A DNA stretch of 59,828 nucleotides from a virus: the IMG/VR virus record IMGVR_UViG_3300022602_000103, positions 1 to 59,828 of that record; one strand, given 5' to 3'. Made by a program: the position numbers and the translations under genes. Under the pieces are notes generated by a model, which was not told the DNA's origin, searched no databases, and saw nothing but the letters and a program-made list of their open reading frames with translations. Positions 1-6,222 of the stretch are shown one piece after another; position 1 is the stretch's first letter; each line of letters begins with the position of its first letter.

Positions 1-757
1 TTGCACCGATAGTGCCAGCCAATGCGACCATCGTAGCGTTATCGCCTAAGTAATCTCTATTCTTCACGATCACATCGCACTTAGCAAGAGAACGAGGAGA
101 ACAGAATGACAGGGCAGTCTTCTTAGGATTGAACACATACGGATTGTCGTCTTGGTTGCCATCACGATAGCTTGCCAACACACGAGGGAACATCGCAACG
201 AAAGCACGAACAACACGAGAGATACCATTAGCTGATGACCACTCTAACCATTCATTAACTGATGGCTTACTCATCTCCATGATGCACACACGATTACCAG
301 CATGAGCAAGCATTGTGTCGCCTACCCCATCGCTTGCATTGTTTGATGTCCCGAAAACTATTGATCCACGAGGTAGTGGTTCGTCGCCTACCATTCTTTC
401 CAACATCAGACGGGTGAAGATAACTTGCAATAGCTTGGGTGATTTCATGAACTCGTCAAGCAATATGACCTTTGGCTTAGGAGAGTCAAGCTTGAAGAGA
501 GATGAGACATAGTATTCCAACGACTTGGTTGCATGGTTTGGAATAGTCATACCGATGTCCGACATATCCTTAACAGGGCAGTCTACATAGATATAGTCAT
601 AGTCTTCGCCCAAATCCTCACGAATCATAGATAACAGAGAGGTCTTACCACAACCAGGTTCAGACAGTATGATTGGTGTGAGTAATGATCCTATTGTAGG
701 AATGGTTTTGCGTAACTCGTTGATGGTTACTGTGGAATTGAAATTTAATTTAGACAT
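1..757 (-). CDS. MoxR-like AAA+ ATPase, cut by the window edge
   Basis: The frame starts with ATG at 757, after an AGGAGAAG Shine-Dalgarno, and runs leftward off the window, so only the first 252 codons are visible. A Walker A motif (EPGCGKTSLL, about residues 33-42) and a Walker B motif (VILLDEFMK, about residue 100) are clear. They are followed by GTSNNASDGVGDT, typical of the sensor region of MoxR/CobS-type AAA+ ATPases. These proteins form rings that remodel a partner protein. The next gene upstream (783-1697) resembles DUF3150 proteins, which commonly accompany such ATPases in phages. If the genome is circular, the frame continues without a stop into the frame at the right edge (357 residues in total). 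The ATPase call is firm; the biological role is unknown. Confidence 0.85.
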   Translation of the reverse strand, partial: MSKLNFNSTVTINELRKTIPTIGSLLTPIILSEPGCGKTSLLSMIREDLGEDYDYIYVDCPVKDMSDIGMTIPNHATKSLEYYVSSLFKLDSPKPKVILLDEFMKSPKLLQVIFTRLMLERMVGDEPLPRGSIVFGTSNNASDGVGDTMLAHAGNRVCIMEMSKPSVNEWLEWSSANGISRVVRAFVAMFPRVLASYRDGNQDDNPYVFNPKKTALSFCSPRSLAKCDVIVKNRDYLGDNATMVALAGTIGA

Positions 758-782
758 TTGCTTCTCCTTATTTAGAATGTCA

Positions 783-1697
783 TTACTGCATGGATTGGAA
801 ACTACCGAACTTGGAAAGAATATCGTCTATCCCTTCCTTAACATGATGGCGCACCGCATCGGAATCACGGATGTCCTCTGCCTTTACACCATTTAAAACT
901 TTCTCTAGCGACGCACGAGCCAACTCTAGCCCTGAATCATTCTTAAGATTAAATCGCTTAAAACTTTCGATGTAATCTCTAGCCTTTTGTAGCGTTCCCT
1001 CGTAAATCTTTCTGCGCTTGGTTCGCACTTCGCCATTTACTTCTGACTCATCTACACCGCAACAATGACTGATGGACTCCATCACCTCGACCATGCGTTC
1101 TGACTGTTCCTCTGCAATCGAATCTATAATCCCTTGCGCTTGATTACTGAGTGTTGTAAATAAATCATCAGCGATGTCCTTAGCTATGCCACAGCGAAAG
1201 TCGTTCGTAGGCACTTCTGACACATATAGATTTAAGCTGAACTTTGCCTTGACTTGCTCTTTAGCTGGATAGTCTGTTCGATTGAACATATCACCTTGCT
1301 TGAAAGCCATGTCCGATACGATTGAGTCATAGTCCGTTACCAATGAATCCACTAGGGCATGGAAAGCTATTTCATGCTCGTGATACTCTTGCTTGAACTT
1401 AGGCACATCAATACTTGGCAGTAATTGTTGGGATTGATTCCATCTGTAAGTCCGACGCTGAAGCCAGTTATAGATGGTTTGCCGATAGTTAACGACCGCT
1501 TTATGTTTGGGATGATTAGCTAAGAGATTCTTAACATACCTGCCCGCGGACTTATCAGCGTTCTTTGAGGTAGTAACCTCATCACTGATACCCCGATCCT
1601 GTTTGGTTGCTGACCACACGCTGATGTCAACGCTGACTAGCACCGCACTACTCGCCAATGAGATTAAATGCTCAGGCATTTCTAGATTCATTTCCAT
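783..1697 (-). CDS. DUF3150-like protein, partner of the AAA+ ATPase
   Basis: A 304-residue protein, mostly charged and helical. The N-terminal stretch around residues 20-50 (VSVDISVWSATKQD, then a conserved-looking Lys/Asn region) resembles the start of DUF3150 proteins, which often sit next to MoxR-like ATPases in phages. It lies 25 bases upstream of the ATPase gene on the same strand, so the two are probably co-transcribed and may work together. The start at 1697 is preceded by an AAGGAGAAG Shine-Dalgarno; a second in-frame ATG lies at 1691. A palindrome (1727-1744) and a strong promoter (1810-1838) lie upstream. Family assignment is from memory of sequence style; the function of the family is unknown. 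Confidence 0.6.
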   Translation of the reverse strand: MEMNLEMPEHLISLASSAVLVSVDISVWSATKQDRGISDEVTTSKNADKSAGRYVKNLLANHPKHKAVVNYRQTIYNWLQRRTYRWNQSQQLLPSIDVPKFKQEYHEHEIAFHALVDSLVTDYDSIVSDMAFKQGDMFNRTDYPAKEQVKAKFSLNLYVSEVPTNDFRCGIAKDIADDLFTTLSNQAQGIIDSIAEEQSERMVEVMESISHCCGVDESEVNGEVRTKRRKIYEGTLQKARDYIESFKRFNLKNDSGLELARASLEKVLNGVKAEDIRDSDAVRHHVKEGIDDILSKFGSFQSMQ

Positions 1698-1726
1698 TTA
1701 CTTCTCCTTTACTTGATTAAATTGAA

Positions 1727-1744
1727 ATCCACTACGACGTGGAT
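1727..1744 (-). promoter_or_regulatory. Palindrome, copy 1 of 6
   Basis: ATCCAC, six bases, GTGGAT: a perfect 6-bp inverted repeat with a 6-base spacer, 30 bases upstream of the start of the DUF3150-like gene. On the leftward strand it is preceded by a TATATAGC-like sequence, as in the other copies. It could be a protein-binding operator or an mRNA 5' hairpin, since it lies about 60 bases downstream of the predicted transcription start. Confidence 0.7.
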
Positions 1745-1809
1745 CGCTATATAAAACCACACCAAAAACAAAAACAACTTGAACATAAATTGCTCCCTTC
1801 ACTATGATA

Positions 1810-1838
1810 AGTATACTACAACTTTACATTTGAGTCAA
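1810..1838 (-). promoter_or_regulatory. Sigma70-type promoter for the DUF3150-like/ATPase genes
   Basis: On the leftward strand the sequence reads TTGACT, 17 bases, TATACT, close to consensus at both boxes with optimal spacing. Just upstream of the -35 box lies a direct repeat of GTCATATA (as TATATGAC on the forward strand, 1845-1852 and 1858-1865, period 13). The whole arrangement recurs at 3703-3757 with the same spacing. Predicted transcription start is near 1803, giving a leader of about 105 bases that contains palindrome copy 1. The direct repeat is a candidate activator or repressor site. Confidence 0.8.
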
Positions 1839-1894
1839 TGGTGATATATGACTTTTTTATATGACACTAGGTACTTCTTGGCGGTTAATTTGTT

Positions 1895-2320
1895 TCACAT
1901 CCAATCCACAATTACCTGACGTGATACAGACACCCAGTCATAATCGGCATTACCACCAACATCCTCGACAATATCTTGGGCATCCTCTCCAACCCTTGCA
2001 AACGCATAGCCTAAATACTGTGAGTGAGGGTTATCTTCCTCGATCCAGTCTCTTGCCATTTGCAGTAAGTCCTCATGGCATTTAACGTCGGCATAATCCT
2101 CATACCACTTCACGTCTTCGGCTAGAAAATTTATTGCGCACCCATCTACATCAACTGACAAGTTATCGCTATCGCTATCATCAAAACACCTAGCAGTATC
2201 TTCATGTTTCATAGCTTGGGTTAGGAATAACTCGAACGAGCCTTTCAATTCTTCCTGTTTAGTATCTTGGTTGTTAGGTGTAAAGCGTATTGAATACGCA
2301 ACTGTTGATCTATAACCCAC
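1895..2320 (-). CDS. Hypothetical acidic protein
   Basis: Function not recognised. The frame is open from a GTG at 2368, but I prefer the GTG at 2320 (141 residues). It has a good Shine-Dalgarno (AAAGGAGAG, 2329-2336), and the 2368 start overlaps a copy of the palindromic element that lies upstream of other genes here. The protein is strongly acidic with an Asp/Ser-rich middle (DDSDSDNLSVDVDG) and a DWIEEDNPHSQYLGYAFARVG segment near the C-terminus. Its neighbours are other small early-type genes on the same strand. Confidence 0.65.
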   Translation of the reverse strand: MGYRSTVAYSIRFTPNNQDTKQEELKGSFELFLTQAMKHEDTARCFDDSDSDNLSVDVDGCAINFLAEDVKWYEDYADVKCHEDLLQMARDWIEEDNPHSQYLGYAFARVGEDAQDIVEDVGGNADYDWVSVSRQVIVDWM

Positions 2321-2362
2321 GATTGACTCTCCTTTTATAAGTGTTAAATCGCTTTGGTTCTT

Positions 2363-2380
2363 TTCCACTATGTAATGGAT
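2363..2380 (-). promoter_or_regulatory. Palindrome, copy 2 of 6 (degenerate)
   Basis: TTCCAC, six bases, ATGGAT, followed on the forward strand by AGTTAAATAGCAC, which closely matches the flank of the copy at 6205. It keeps the 6-6-6 geometry but has mismatches in the right arm. It lies 43 bases upstream of the preferred start of the 141-residue gene, which argues against the longer reading of that gene. Confidence 0.55.
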
Positions 2381-2421
2381 AGTTAAATAGCACCCTTACC
2401 ATCCATGCCATCGCTTCGCTT

Positions 2422-2616
2422 TCATGCTTCATGTTCATCTCCTATGAATGTTTTAACCCAGTCTATGTAGACTTCGTCAAAGTAAAACCACCTCGCCTCT
2501 CGCTTGCGGTTAGGTTTATCTATGGGGTAATTAACTAATAGAGCATGGTCATCGCTACGCACTAGCTTGTAGAACTCAGGCTTATTAGGGTTGCGATATA
2601 GCTTGATGATTTTCAT
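2422..2616 (-). CDS. Small hypothetical protein
   Basis: 64 residues, not recognised. It begins MKIIKLYRNPNKPEF and has an aromatic-rich middle (ARWFYFDEVYIDWVK). Its ATG shares four bases (ATGA) with the stop codon of the 51-residue gene just upstream, so it is probably expressed by translational coupling. It is the last member of a compact leftward run of genes from 3586 to 2422. Small and basic to neutral, with no signal peptide or membrane segment. Confidence 0.6.
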   Translation of the reverse strand: MKIIKLYRNPNKPEFYKLVRSDDHALLVNYPIDKPNRKREARWFYFDEVYIDWVKTFIGDEHEA

Positions 2617-2768
2617 TGTTGTTCCAGTTCTTTTTGTCTTTGCTCTATTACGGATAGCAATACTTTTTCTACTTCTGCTTTTTCAGCTTCAGTCATTTCT
2701 CTATCCTCAGCCTGTATTTTTTCTATAGACTTTATTACTTCTTTAATCTTATTGACTATGCTCTTCAT
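2613..2768 (-). CDS. Small coiled-coil protein (51 aa)
   Basis: A short gene of 51 residues, starting MKSIVNKIKEVIKSIEK, very rich in Lys and Glu, and predicted to be one long helix or coiled coil (heptad-like Ile/Val/Leu spacing). Support comes from exact ATGA overlaps at both ends: its start overlaps the stop of the zinc-ribbon gene (2765-2983), and its stop overlaps the start of the 64-residue gene. Such overlaps at both ends are unlikely by chance. Function unknown. Confidence 0.65.
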   Translation of the reverse strand: MKSIVNKIKEVIKSIEKIQAEDREMTEAEKAEVEKVLLSVIEQRQKELEQQ

Positions 2769-2983
2769 TTCACCAACCCCCCTTTGTTATTGAGTCCTAC
2801 CAAGTCGGACTTGTCTGTGATAAGAACGTAATTACTCTTGTGCATGGGAGCAACTGTGCGAACCACCTTCTTTGCGATCTCATCACCGCATGGACAACAA
2901 ACTGCATAGCCCAGTCTGAACCGCTCCTCGTTGAACACATCACCGCATAGCTTGCACTGTGGTGTAAAAGTTTCATCAATCAT
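2765..2983 (-). CDS. Small zinc-ribbon protein
   Basis: 72 residues with two Cys pairs near the N-terminus: CKLCG at about residues 10-14 and a CCPCG group at about 29-33. This is the pattern of a small zinc ribbon, which would bind nucleic acid or protein. The rest is short and basic. Its start overlaps the stop of the 73-residue gene upstream by four bases, and its stop overlaps the next start, so it belongs to a translationally coupled set. The specific role is unknown; small zinc ribbons are common among early phage genes that act on host machinery. Confidence 0.65.
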   Translation of the reverse strand: MIDETFTPQCKLCGDVFNEERFRLGYAVCCPCGDEIAKKVVRTVAPMHKSNYVLITDKSDLVGLNNKGGLVK

Positions 2984-3201
2984 GATTTTATCCTTTCGGG
3001 TATTTGGTGGATTGCGCTACGGATTTGGTCGATTAACTCCTCGCCATACTTTTCTTCAAAGTAATTTTGGTCAGCGATAACTTTCTCGAATCGTTCCCAC
3101 TCAGCTTCACTATCATCTTGTTCTTCGGGAGCGCACAGGCAATACACAATGTCGCATATGTCACGACGTAGTGAGTTAAAAGTTTCTTGGCTGATAGTCA
3201 T
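2980..3201 (-). CDS. Small acidic hypothetical protein
   Basis: 73 residues, acidic, with three cysteines near the N-terminus (DICDIVYCLCAPEE) and a helical C-terminal half (ELIDQIRSAIHQIPERI). Not recognised. It overlaps its upstream neighbour by four bases at 3198-3201 and its downstream neighbour by four bases, consistent with coupled translation. The cysteines do not form an obvious zinc site on their own. Confidence 0.6.
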   Translation of the reverse strand: MTISQETFNSLRRDICDIVYCLCAPEEQDDSEAEWERFEKVIADQNYFEEKYGEELIDQIRSAIHQIPERIKS

Positions 3202-3386
3202 TTGGTTTCTCCTTGATTACCGAACGATGCTTCATACCTATCCAACCAGTCGTTGAACTCCGCTTCGTAGATCGCCCACTCTTCGTCGCTATCTACCATT
3301 CCACGCTTGCGTGGATCGAGGATTGGCTTTTGACTGCTGGCACGTTGTTCCTCGAAAGCAATCAATGCGTTTTTAAGTTTGCCCAT
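3198..3386 (-). CDS. Small hypothetical protein
   Basis: 62 residues, highly charged, starting MGKLKNALIAFEEQRA and containing an acidic, aromatic region (DEEWAIYEAEFNDWLDRY). Not recognised. Its stop overlaps the start of the 73-residue gene by four bases, and it starts three bases after the stop of the 65-residue gene. Part of the compact leftward run beginning at 3586. Confidence 0.6.
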   Translation of the reverse strand: MGKLKNALIAFEEQRASSQKPILDPRKRGMVDSDEEWAIYEAEFNDWLDRYEASFGNQGETK

Positions 3387-3388
3387 GA

Positions 3389-3586
3389 TTAAACCTCTTC
3401 TTTCATTGTTGGAATAAATTCATAGCCGACTGTTAATAAATCCACGAGGACATGGACTGTTAATAATTCCCCTCTGCAATACATCACGTCTTGCGTATCG
3501 GGATGCGCTAAGTCTTGCGCCAAATACAACCCCTCATTGAGGACAGGGTTAAATATCTGCACTTCTACCTCTTCTCTATTACTCAT
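3389..3586 (-). CDS. Small hypothetical protein, first gene of its operon
   Basis: 65 residues from the ATG at 3586. That start is chosen over an upstream ATG at 3610 because it has an AAAGGAGAAG Shine-Dalgarno at the right distance, the standard ribosome site of this phage's leftward genes. The protein starts MSNREEVEVQIFNP and is acidic. Upstream lie palindrome copy 3 (3625-3644) and a strong sigma70-type promoter (3703-3731), so this is the leader gene of the small-gene operon down to about 2422. Function unknown. Confidence 0.65.
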   Translation of the reverse strand: MSNREEVEVQIFNPVLNEGLYLAQDLAHPDTQDVMYCRGELLTVHVLVDLLTVGYEFIPTMKEEV

Positions 3587-3624
3587 ATGCTTCTCCTTTA
3601 TTAGAGTCATACATCATCAAACGA

Positions 3625-3644
3625 TTTCCACTACCTCGTGGAAA
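3625..3644 (-). promoter_or_regulatory. Palindrome, copy 3 of 6
   Basis: TTTCCAC, six bases, GTGGAAA: a perfect 7-bp inverted repeat, followed on the forward strand by GCTAATTAAC. It lies 39 bases upstream of the ATG at 3586 and about 55 bases downstream of the predicted transcription start, the same geometry as copy 1. Confidence 0.75.
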
Positions 3645-3702
3645 GCTAATTAACATCTCAGGGTGCCACTTGCTTCGTAAAAATGCGCCCATCGACATTA
3701 TT

Positions 3703-3731
3703 AGTATACCACAACTTGACATATAAATCAA
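3703..3731 (-). promoter_or_regulatory. Sigma70-type promoter for the small-gene operon
   Basis: On the leftward strand: TTGATT, 17 bases, TATACT. A direct repeat (TATATGAC at 3737-3744 and TAAATGAC at 3750-3757, period 13) lies six bases upstream of the -35 box, exactly as at the promoter at 1810-1838. The two regions are alike over about 60 bases, so they share a duplicated promoter with presumably one regulator. Confidence 0.8.
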
Positions 3732-3766
3732 GCTGGTATATGACTTTTTTAAATGACAGGCTGTTC

Positions 3767-4105
3767 TTATTTCTGTGGTAATGCTTTTTTATGGGTATAT
3801 CTGCGTCTGAATAGGACATCACCTCGTTCGCCTTTGGCATAGCGTTGCGTTAATGTATTAACTCCTATGCCAATCTCCTCTGCCCATTCTTTAAGCGTTT
3901 TAGTTTCTTCTCCGTTGCCTGTGTCGTATGTAACAAAATCTAGATAGCTGGTTTCTATCTCGCATGGTCTGAGTAGGTCTGCACCTCTATCGCCTTTCTT
4001 CCATCGGTAGCGCAACACATTGATGTCTATGCCTGTCTCTTTTGCCCACTCTTTCATGGTCATCTCTTTGTGGTTGCGTAGTCTATAAATCATCTTAGTG
4101 AACAT
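3767..4105 (-). CDS. Putative DNA-binding protein with two helix-turn-helix-like repeats
   Basis: 112 residues containing two copies of one motif. The first runs from about residue 15 (TMKEWAKETGIDINVLRYRW), the second from about residue 69 (TLKEWAEEIGIGVNTLTQRY); each ends in KGxRG. This pattern (T-x-K-E-W-A, then G-I, then a putative recognition helix with R-x-x-K-G) resembles the small helix-turn-helix units found at the ends of HNH/AP2-type endonucleases. No nuclease motif is present, so a regulator or a remnant of a homing endonuclease are both possible. Start at 4105 has an AAAGG Shine-Dalgarno. The gene borders the repeat-rich region at 4.1-4.6 kb, so it could bind there (inference). 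Confidence 0.6.
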   Translation of the reverse strand: MFTKMIYRLRNHKEMTMKEWAKETGIDINVLRYRWKKGDRGADLLRPCEIETSYLDFVTYDTGNGEETKTLKEWAEEIGIGVNTLTQRYAKGERGDVLFRRRYTHKKALPQK

Positions 4106-4273
4106 GGTTTACCTTTCTGTTTTGGGTGATTAAAAATTCCGAAAAAAATTCCGTTGTTCCAAGTGTATTCTTAAAAATAAATAAATTCAAGAACTTTTTT
4201 GTAAGGGTGAAAACGGACAGGAAAGCCTTATAGTATATATAGATATATATAATATAATAATAAAAATAAAAAT

Positions 4274-4415
4274 AAAGTTCTAAAGTTCTGTATGTTTTTG
4301 ATAGGGGACAATACCTTGCGTTACTTTTTTGCATTGGGAAAACAAGCCTTGCTCTCCCATCTTTTTATCTTTTTAGTCCACCCCCTGTGCTAAATCGACA
4401 GAACTTTAGAACTTT
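4274..4415. repeat. 18-bp perfect inverted repeat built from AAAGTTCT units
   Basis: The arm at 4274-4291 (two tandem AAAGTTCT units plus GT) is exactly complementary to 4398-4415, with 106 bases between. It is nested inside the pair 4187-4200/4452-4465. The tandem units resemble iterons. Confidence 0.8.
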
Positions 4416-4512
4416 TTTACAAAGCCCAACATAATCAATAACTTGTAAGCGAAAAAAGTTCTTGAGTTTTACAAAAGTTCCGAGTCGGTTTTGGAATTTC
4501 CACGCAAAACCA

Positions 4513-4532
4513 TTTCCACTACATCGTGGAAA
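4513..4532 (-). promoter_or_regulatory. Palindrome, copy 4 of 6
   Basis: TTTCCAC, six bases, GTGGAAA, followed by GCTAAATAGC on the forward strand: almost identical to copy 3. It lies in the non-coding block, about 400 bases from the next gene downstream on the leftward strand. Confidence 0.75.
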
Positions 4533-4599
4533 GCTAAATAGCGACCTTGCGCTATCAAATCTGATAATTCTAAATGACACAAAGTCCTTGCTTGCTCAC

Positions 4600-4627
4600 G
4601 CGCGCGAAAACAAAGAACTGGTTTCAA
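4600..4627 (-). repeat. Spacer element, copy 1 of 3
   Basis: Contains AACTGGTTTCAA preceded by ACAA and a GCGCG-rich stretch. The same block recurs at 5371-5398 and 6261-6287, each time just downstream of a leftward gene's 3' end and upstream of a palindrome copy. Confidence 0.7.
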
Positions 4628-4639
4628 TTTGGGCAAGCC

Positions 4640-4665
4640 AAAAAAGGGGAGGCTTTCGCCTCCCC
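4640..4665 (-). terminator. Rho-independent terminator after the 191-residue gene
   Basis: GGGGAGGC, TTTC loop, GCCTCCCC, with a six-T run following on the leftward strand. It lies 7 bases past the stop codon of the gene at 4672-5247. Confidence 0.9.
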
Positions 4666-4671
4666 CTAGTC

Positions 4672-5247
4672 CTACTTGATAGCCTTCACTATCGCATTGA
4701 CTACTGAGTCATTCACAGTAGTATCACCACGTCCCTTTGCTGTCTTAGCTCGGGTCTTGATTGTATCCACAGTCTCTTTGAGCCATACCTCGAAATCCTT
4801 GGTGCTGGCACGGGTAGTGGTTTTACCCTCGAGTAAATCCTTGTATGCTTTGACATACTTGCGTAGGTCTGCCATACGATTGGATTTGTATGTCCCCCAA
4901 TCCTTGCGCCATTTGGCATGGACACCATGTTTAACAGGGTCTTCGGATTTCATACGTCCAAATTCCTGCTGGGAGTGAGACATTACTACATTGATGTCTA
5001 CTTTAATTGCTCCCTTGGTATCAGCACTACATGGGACATAATCTGTCGTGTAATACTGTGCTGGATGATTCTCATGGAATCGGAGCATTTGACCCTCTTC
5101 AATCTGAGCCTTAACCTCTTCGGGCACAGATTCAAGGAACATAGGGCATACGTTATAAATATACTGTCCGATGGTTTGACCACGTTCAGCGCTGATACAA
5201 CCTTGATACGATGCATCCTTTAAGGATGTGATTTCTACTTTAGACAT
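4672..5247 (-). CDS. Hypothetical protein, paralogue of the gene at 5465-6109
   Basis: 191 residues, function unknown. It clearly shares ancestry with the 214-residue neighbour. Both start with an ITSLKD motif, have LRFxExxPAxxY at about residues 55-66, then a SQQEFGRMKSEDPVKH block at about 92-107 (SQQEYGKLKTSDPYKH in the neighbour), and both end with a RGDTT motif and a basic helical tail. The conserved Arg/Lys and aromatic residues suggest nucleic-acid or protein binding, but this is inference. The gene has its own promoter (5294-5323) and terminator, unlike most genes here, which suggests it is made in quantity. Start at 5247 is preceded by a GGAGG-type ribosome site. Confidence 0.7.
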   Translation of the reverse strand: MSKVEITSLKDASYQGCISAERGQTIGQYIYNVCPMFLESVPEEVKAQIEEGQMLRFHENHPAQYYTTDYVPCSADTKGAIKVDINVVMSHSQQEFGRMKSEDPVKHGVHAKWRKDWGTYKSNRMADLRKYVKAYKDLLEGKTTTRASTKDFEVWLKETVDTIKTRAKTAKGRGDTTVNDSVVNAIVKAIK

Positions 5248-5293
5248 AATGTCCTCCGTTGTTAATCGGTGCTTAATTGCATCCGATATGATA

Positions 5294-5323
5294 GTTATAA
5301 CTGATAGCTAGACTGTTAATCAA
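5294..5323 (-). promoter_or_regulatory. Promoter for the 191-residue gene
   Basis: Leftward strand: TTGATT, 18 bases, TATAAC. It resembles the promoters at 6174-6203 and 6565-6594 in spacing and in the bases around the -10 box (a TCAG just before the -10 box and an ATCATAT-like block after it). Palindrome copy 5 begins two bases upstream of the -35 box. Confidence 0.65.
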
Positions 5324-5325
5324 GC

Positions 5326-5343
5326 TTTCACGGGGTAGTGGAA
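5326..5343 (-). promoter_or_regulatory. Palindrome, copy 5 of 6
   Basis: TTTCAC, six bases, GTGGAA (one mismatch between the arms), followed on the forward strand by CGCTATCTAAGC. It abuts the -35 box of the promoter for the 191-residue gene. Confidence 0.65.
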
Positions 5344-5370
5344 CGCTATCTAAGCCACACGCACACGGAC

Positions 5371-5398
5371 GCGCCCGAGAACAAGTAACTGGTTTCAA
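5371..5398 (-). repeat. Spacer element, copy 2 of 3
   Basis: GCGCCCGAGAACAAG followed by TAACTGGTTTCAA. Matches copies at 4600-4627 and 6261-6287 at most positions. Confidence 0.7.
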
Positions 5399-5423
5399 AT
5401 GGGGGGCTTGTGAAAATCAGGGC

Positions 5424-5459
5424 AAAAAAAAGCCCCACCAGTCAATGACTGGCAGGGCT
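5424..5459 (-). terminator. Rho-independent terminator after the 214-residue gene
   Basis: AGCCC pairs with GGGCT and CCAGT with ACTGG, with small internal bulges, followed on the leftward strand by a run of seven T. It ends 6 bases from the gene's stop codon. Confidence 0.85.
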
Positions 5460-5464
5460 AAGTC

Positions 5465-6109
5465 TTACTTATTCCATTGAACCATAAAGGCGTCAATAGC
5501 TAACTTCAGTCGCTTCTCATCAGCAGTGGTATCACCACGCTTGGAAGCATTTTTGCACTTCTGAATTAAACCCTGATCACCTTTGAATACTTCAATAATG
5601 CGGTGAGCAAAATCTAATGTAGCACCACGCTCTTTCTGTTTACCCTCATTGAGGATCGTACGAGCTTGACGCTTGAGATCACCTAAGCGATTAGAGCAAT
5701 AAGTGTTTACCTTATCACGCCATTCCTTGATGACTGCGTGCTTGTATGGATCGCTAGTCTTTAGCTTGCCATACTCTTGCTGACTAAACGCAAACACATA
5801 GTCAGTACCAATCAACACAACTTCCTTTTCCTTTTCAAGATCAGGATTAGAGCCGTCAATCAATAGGTAATGATCATTGACAACTGCGTACCGCTTGGCG
5901 GGATTGGTTTCGTTGAAGCGTAAACGATAGCCGTCATATAACTGCTCTTTGACTTCGTCGCTTACTTCGTCAGGGAAACCCTTACAAGTGGTTAAAACAT
6001 AGCGAGCAACGCCACGCATTTTGTCGCTTGCTACTGCTTGCTTGTAAGCACCATCTTTTAGACTGGTGATCTGATCTTTTACTTCTACTGCTAGGGCTTT
6101 AGTAGCCAT
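5465..6109 (-). CDS. Hypothetical protein, paralogue of the gene at 4672-5247
   Basis: 214 residues from the ATG at 6109, which follows a GGAGAAG ribosome site; the frame stays open further upstream to 6235, but that part runs through the promoter. It shares several blocks with the 191-residue neighbour: ITSLKDGAYKQ near the start, LRFNETNPAKRY in the middle, SQQEYGKLKTSDPYKH and then a CSNRLGDLKRQ segment. It has an insertion around residues 75-100 and a longer C-terminus. The protein is basic. Function unknown; a duplicated, highly expressed nucleic-acid-binding or host-takeover protein is one possibility. It has its own promoter and terminator. Confidence 0.7.
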   Translation of the reverse strand: MATKALAVEVKDQITSLKDGAYKQAVASDKMRGVARYVLTTCKGFPDEVSDEVKEQLYDGYRLRFNETNPAKRYAVVNDHYLLIDGSNPDLEKEKEVVLIGTDYVFAFSQQEYGKLKTSDPYKHAVIKEWRDKVNTYCSNRLGDLKRQARTILNEGKQKERGATLDFAHRIIEVFKGDQGLIQKCKNASKRGDTTADEKRLKLAIDAFMVQWNK

Positions 6110-6173
6110 TTTGCTTCTCCTCATAAAATGAAGTACTGCGTTGATGACAAGCGGAATTGCCTGCCATGTAATA

Positions 6174-6203
6174 CTTATAGCTGACACAAGGTCGTTAAGT
6201 AAA
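6174..6203 (-). promoter_or_regulatory. Promoter for the 214-residue gene
   Basis: Leftward strand: TTTACT, 18 bases, TATAAG, with GTCAGC immediately before the -10 box, exactly as in the promoter at 6565-6594. Palindrome copy 6 begins one base upstream of the -35 box. Confidence 0.7.
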
Positions 6204-6204
6204 G

Positions 6205-6222
6205 TTTCACGCCTAAGTGGAT
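6205..6222 (-). promoter_or_regulatory. Palindrome, copy 6 of 6
   Basis: TTTCAC, six bases, GTGGAT, followed by AGCTAAGTAGCAC on the forward strand. The arms match imperfectly, but geometry and flank follow the other copies. It abuts the -35 box of the 214-residue gene. Confidence 0.65.

Larger units (their letters stand above)
4106..4639. other. Non-coding AT-rich region with nested inverted repeats (candidate origin)
   Basis: 534 bases without a convincing gene. It holds a poly-A/T and TATATA tract (about 4171-4276), an 18-base perfect inverted pair (4274-4291 with 4398-4415) and, outside it, a 14-base perfect pair (4187-4200 with 4452-4465). All are built from the unit AAAGTTCT, which is repeated in tandem within the inner arms and appears again near 4474 as AAAGTTCC. 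It also contains palindrome copy 4 and one copy of the spacer element. Nested symmetrical short repeats beside an AT-rich stretch are what replication origins and complex operators look like. Confidence 0.55.

Noticed and set aside
1895-2368. 157-residue version from the GTG at 2368
   Set aside because: It overlaps a palindrome copy and has no ribosome site; GTG at 2320 has AAAGGAGAG.
4095-4334. Leftward 79-codon frame
   Set aside because: Very Tyr/Ile/Phe-rich product of the AT tract with no ribosome site; it spans the repeat-rich non-coding block.
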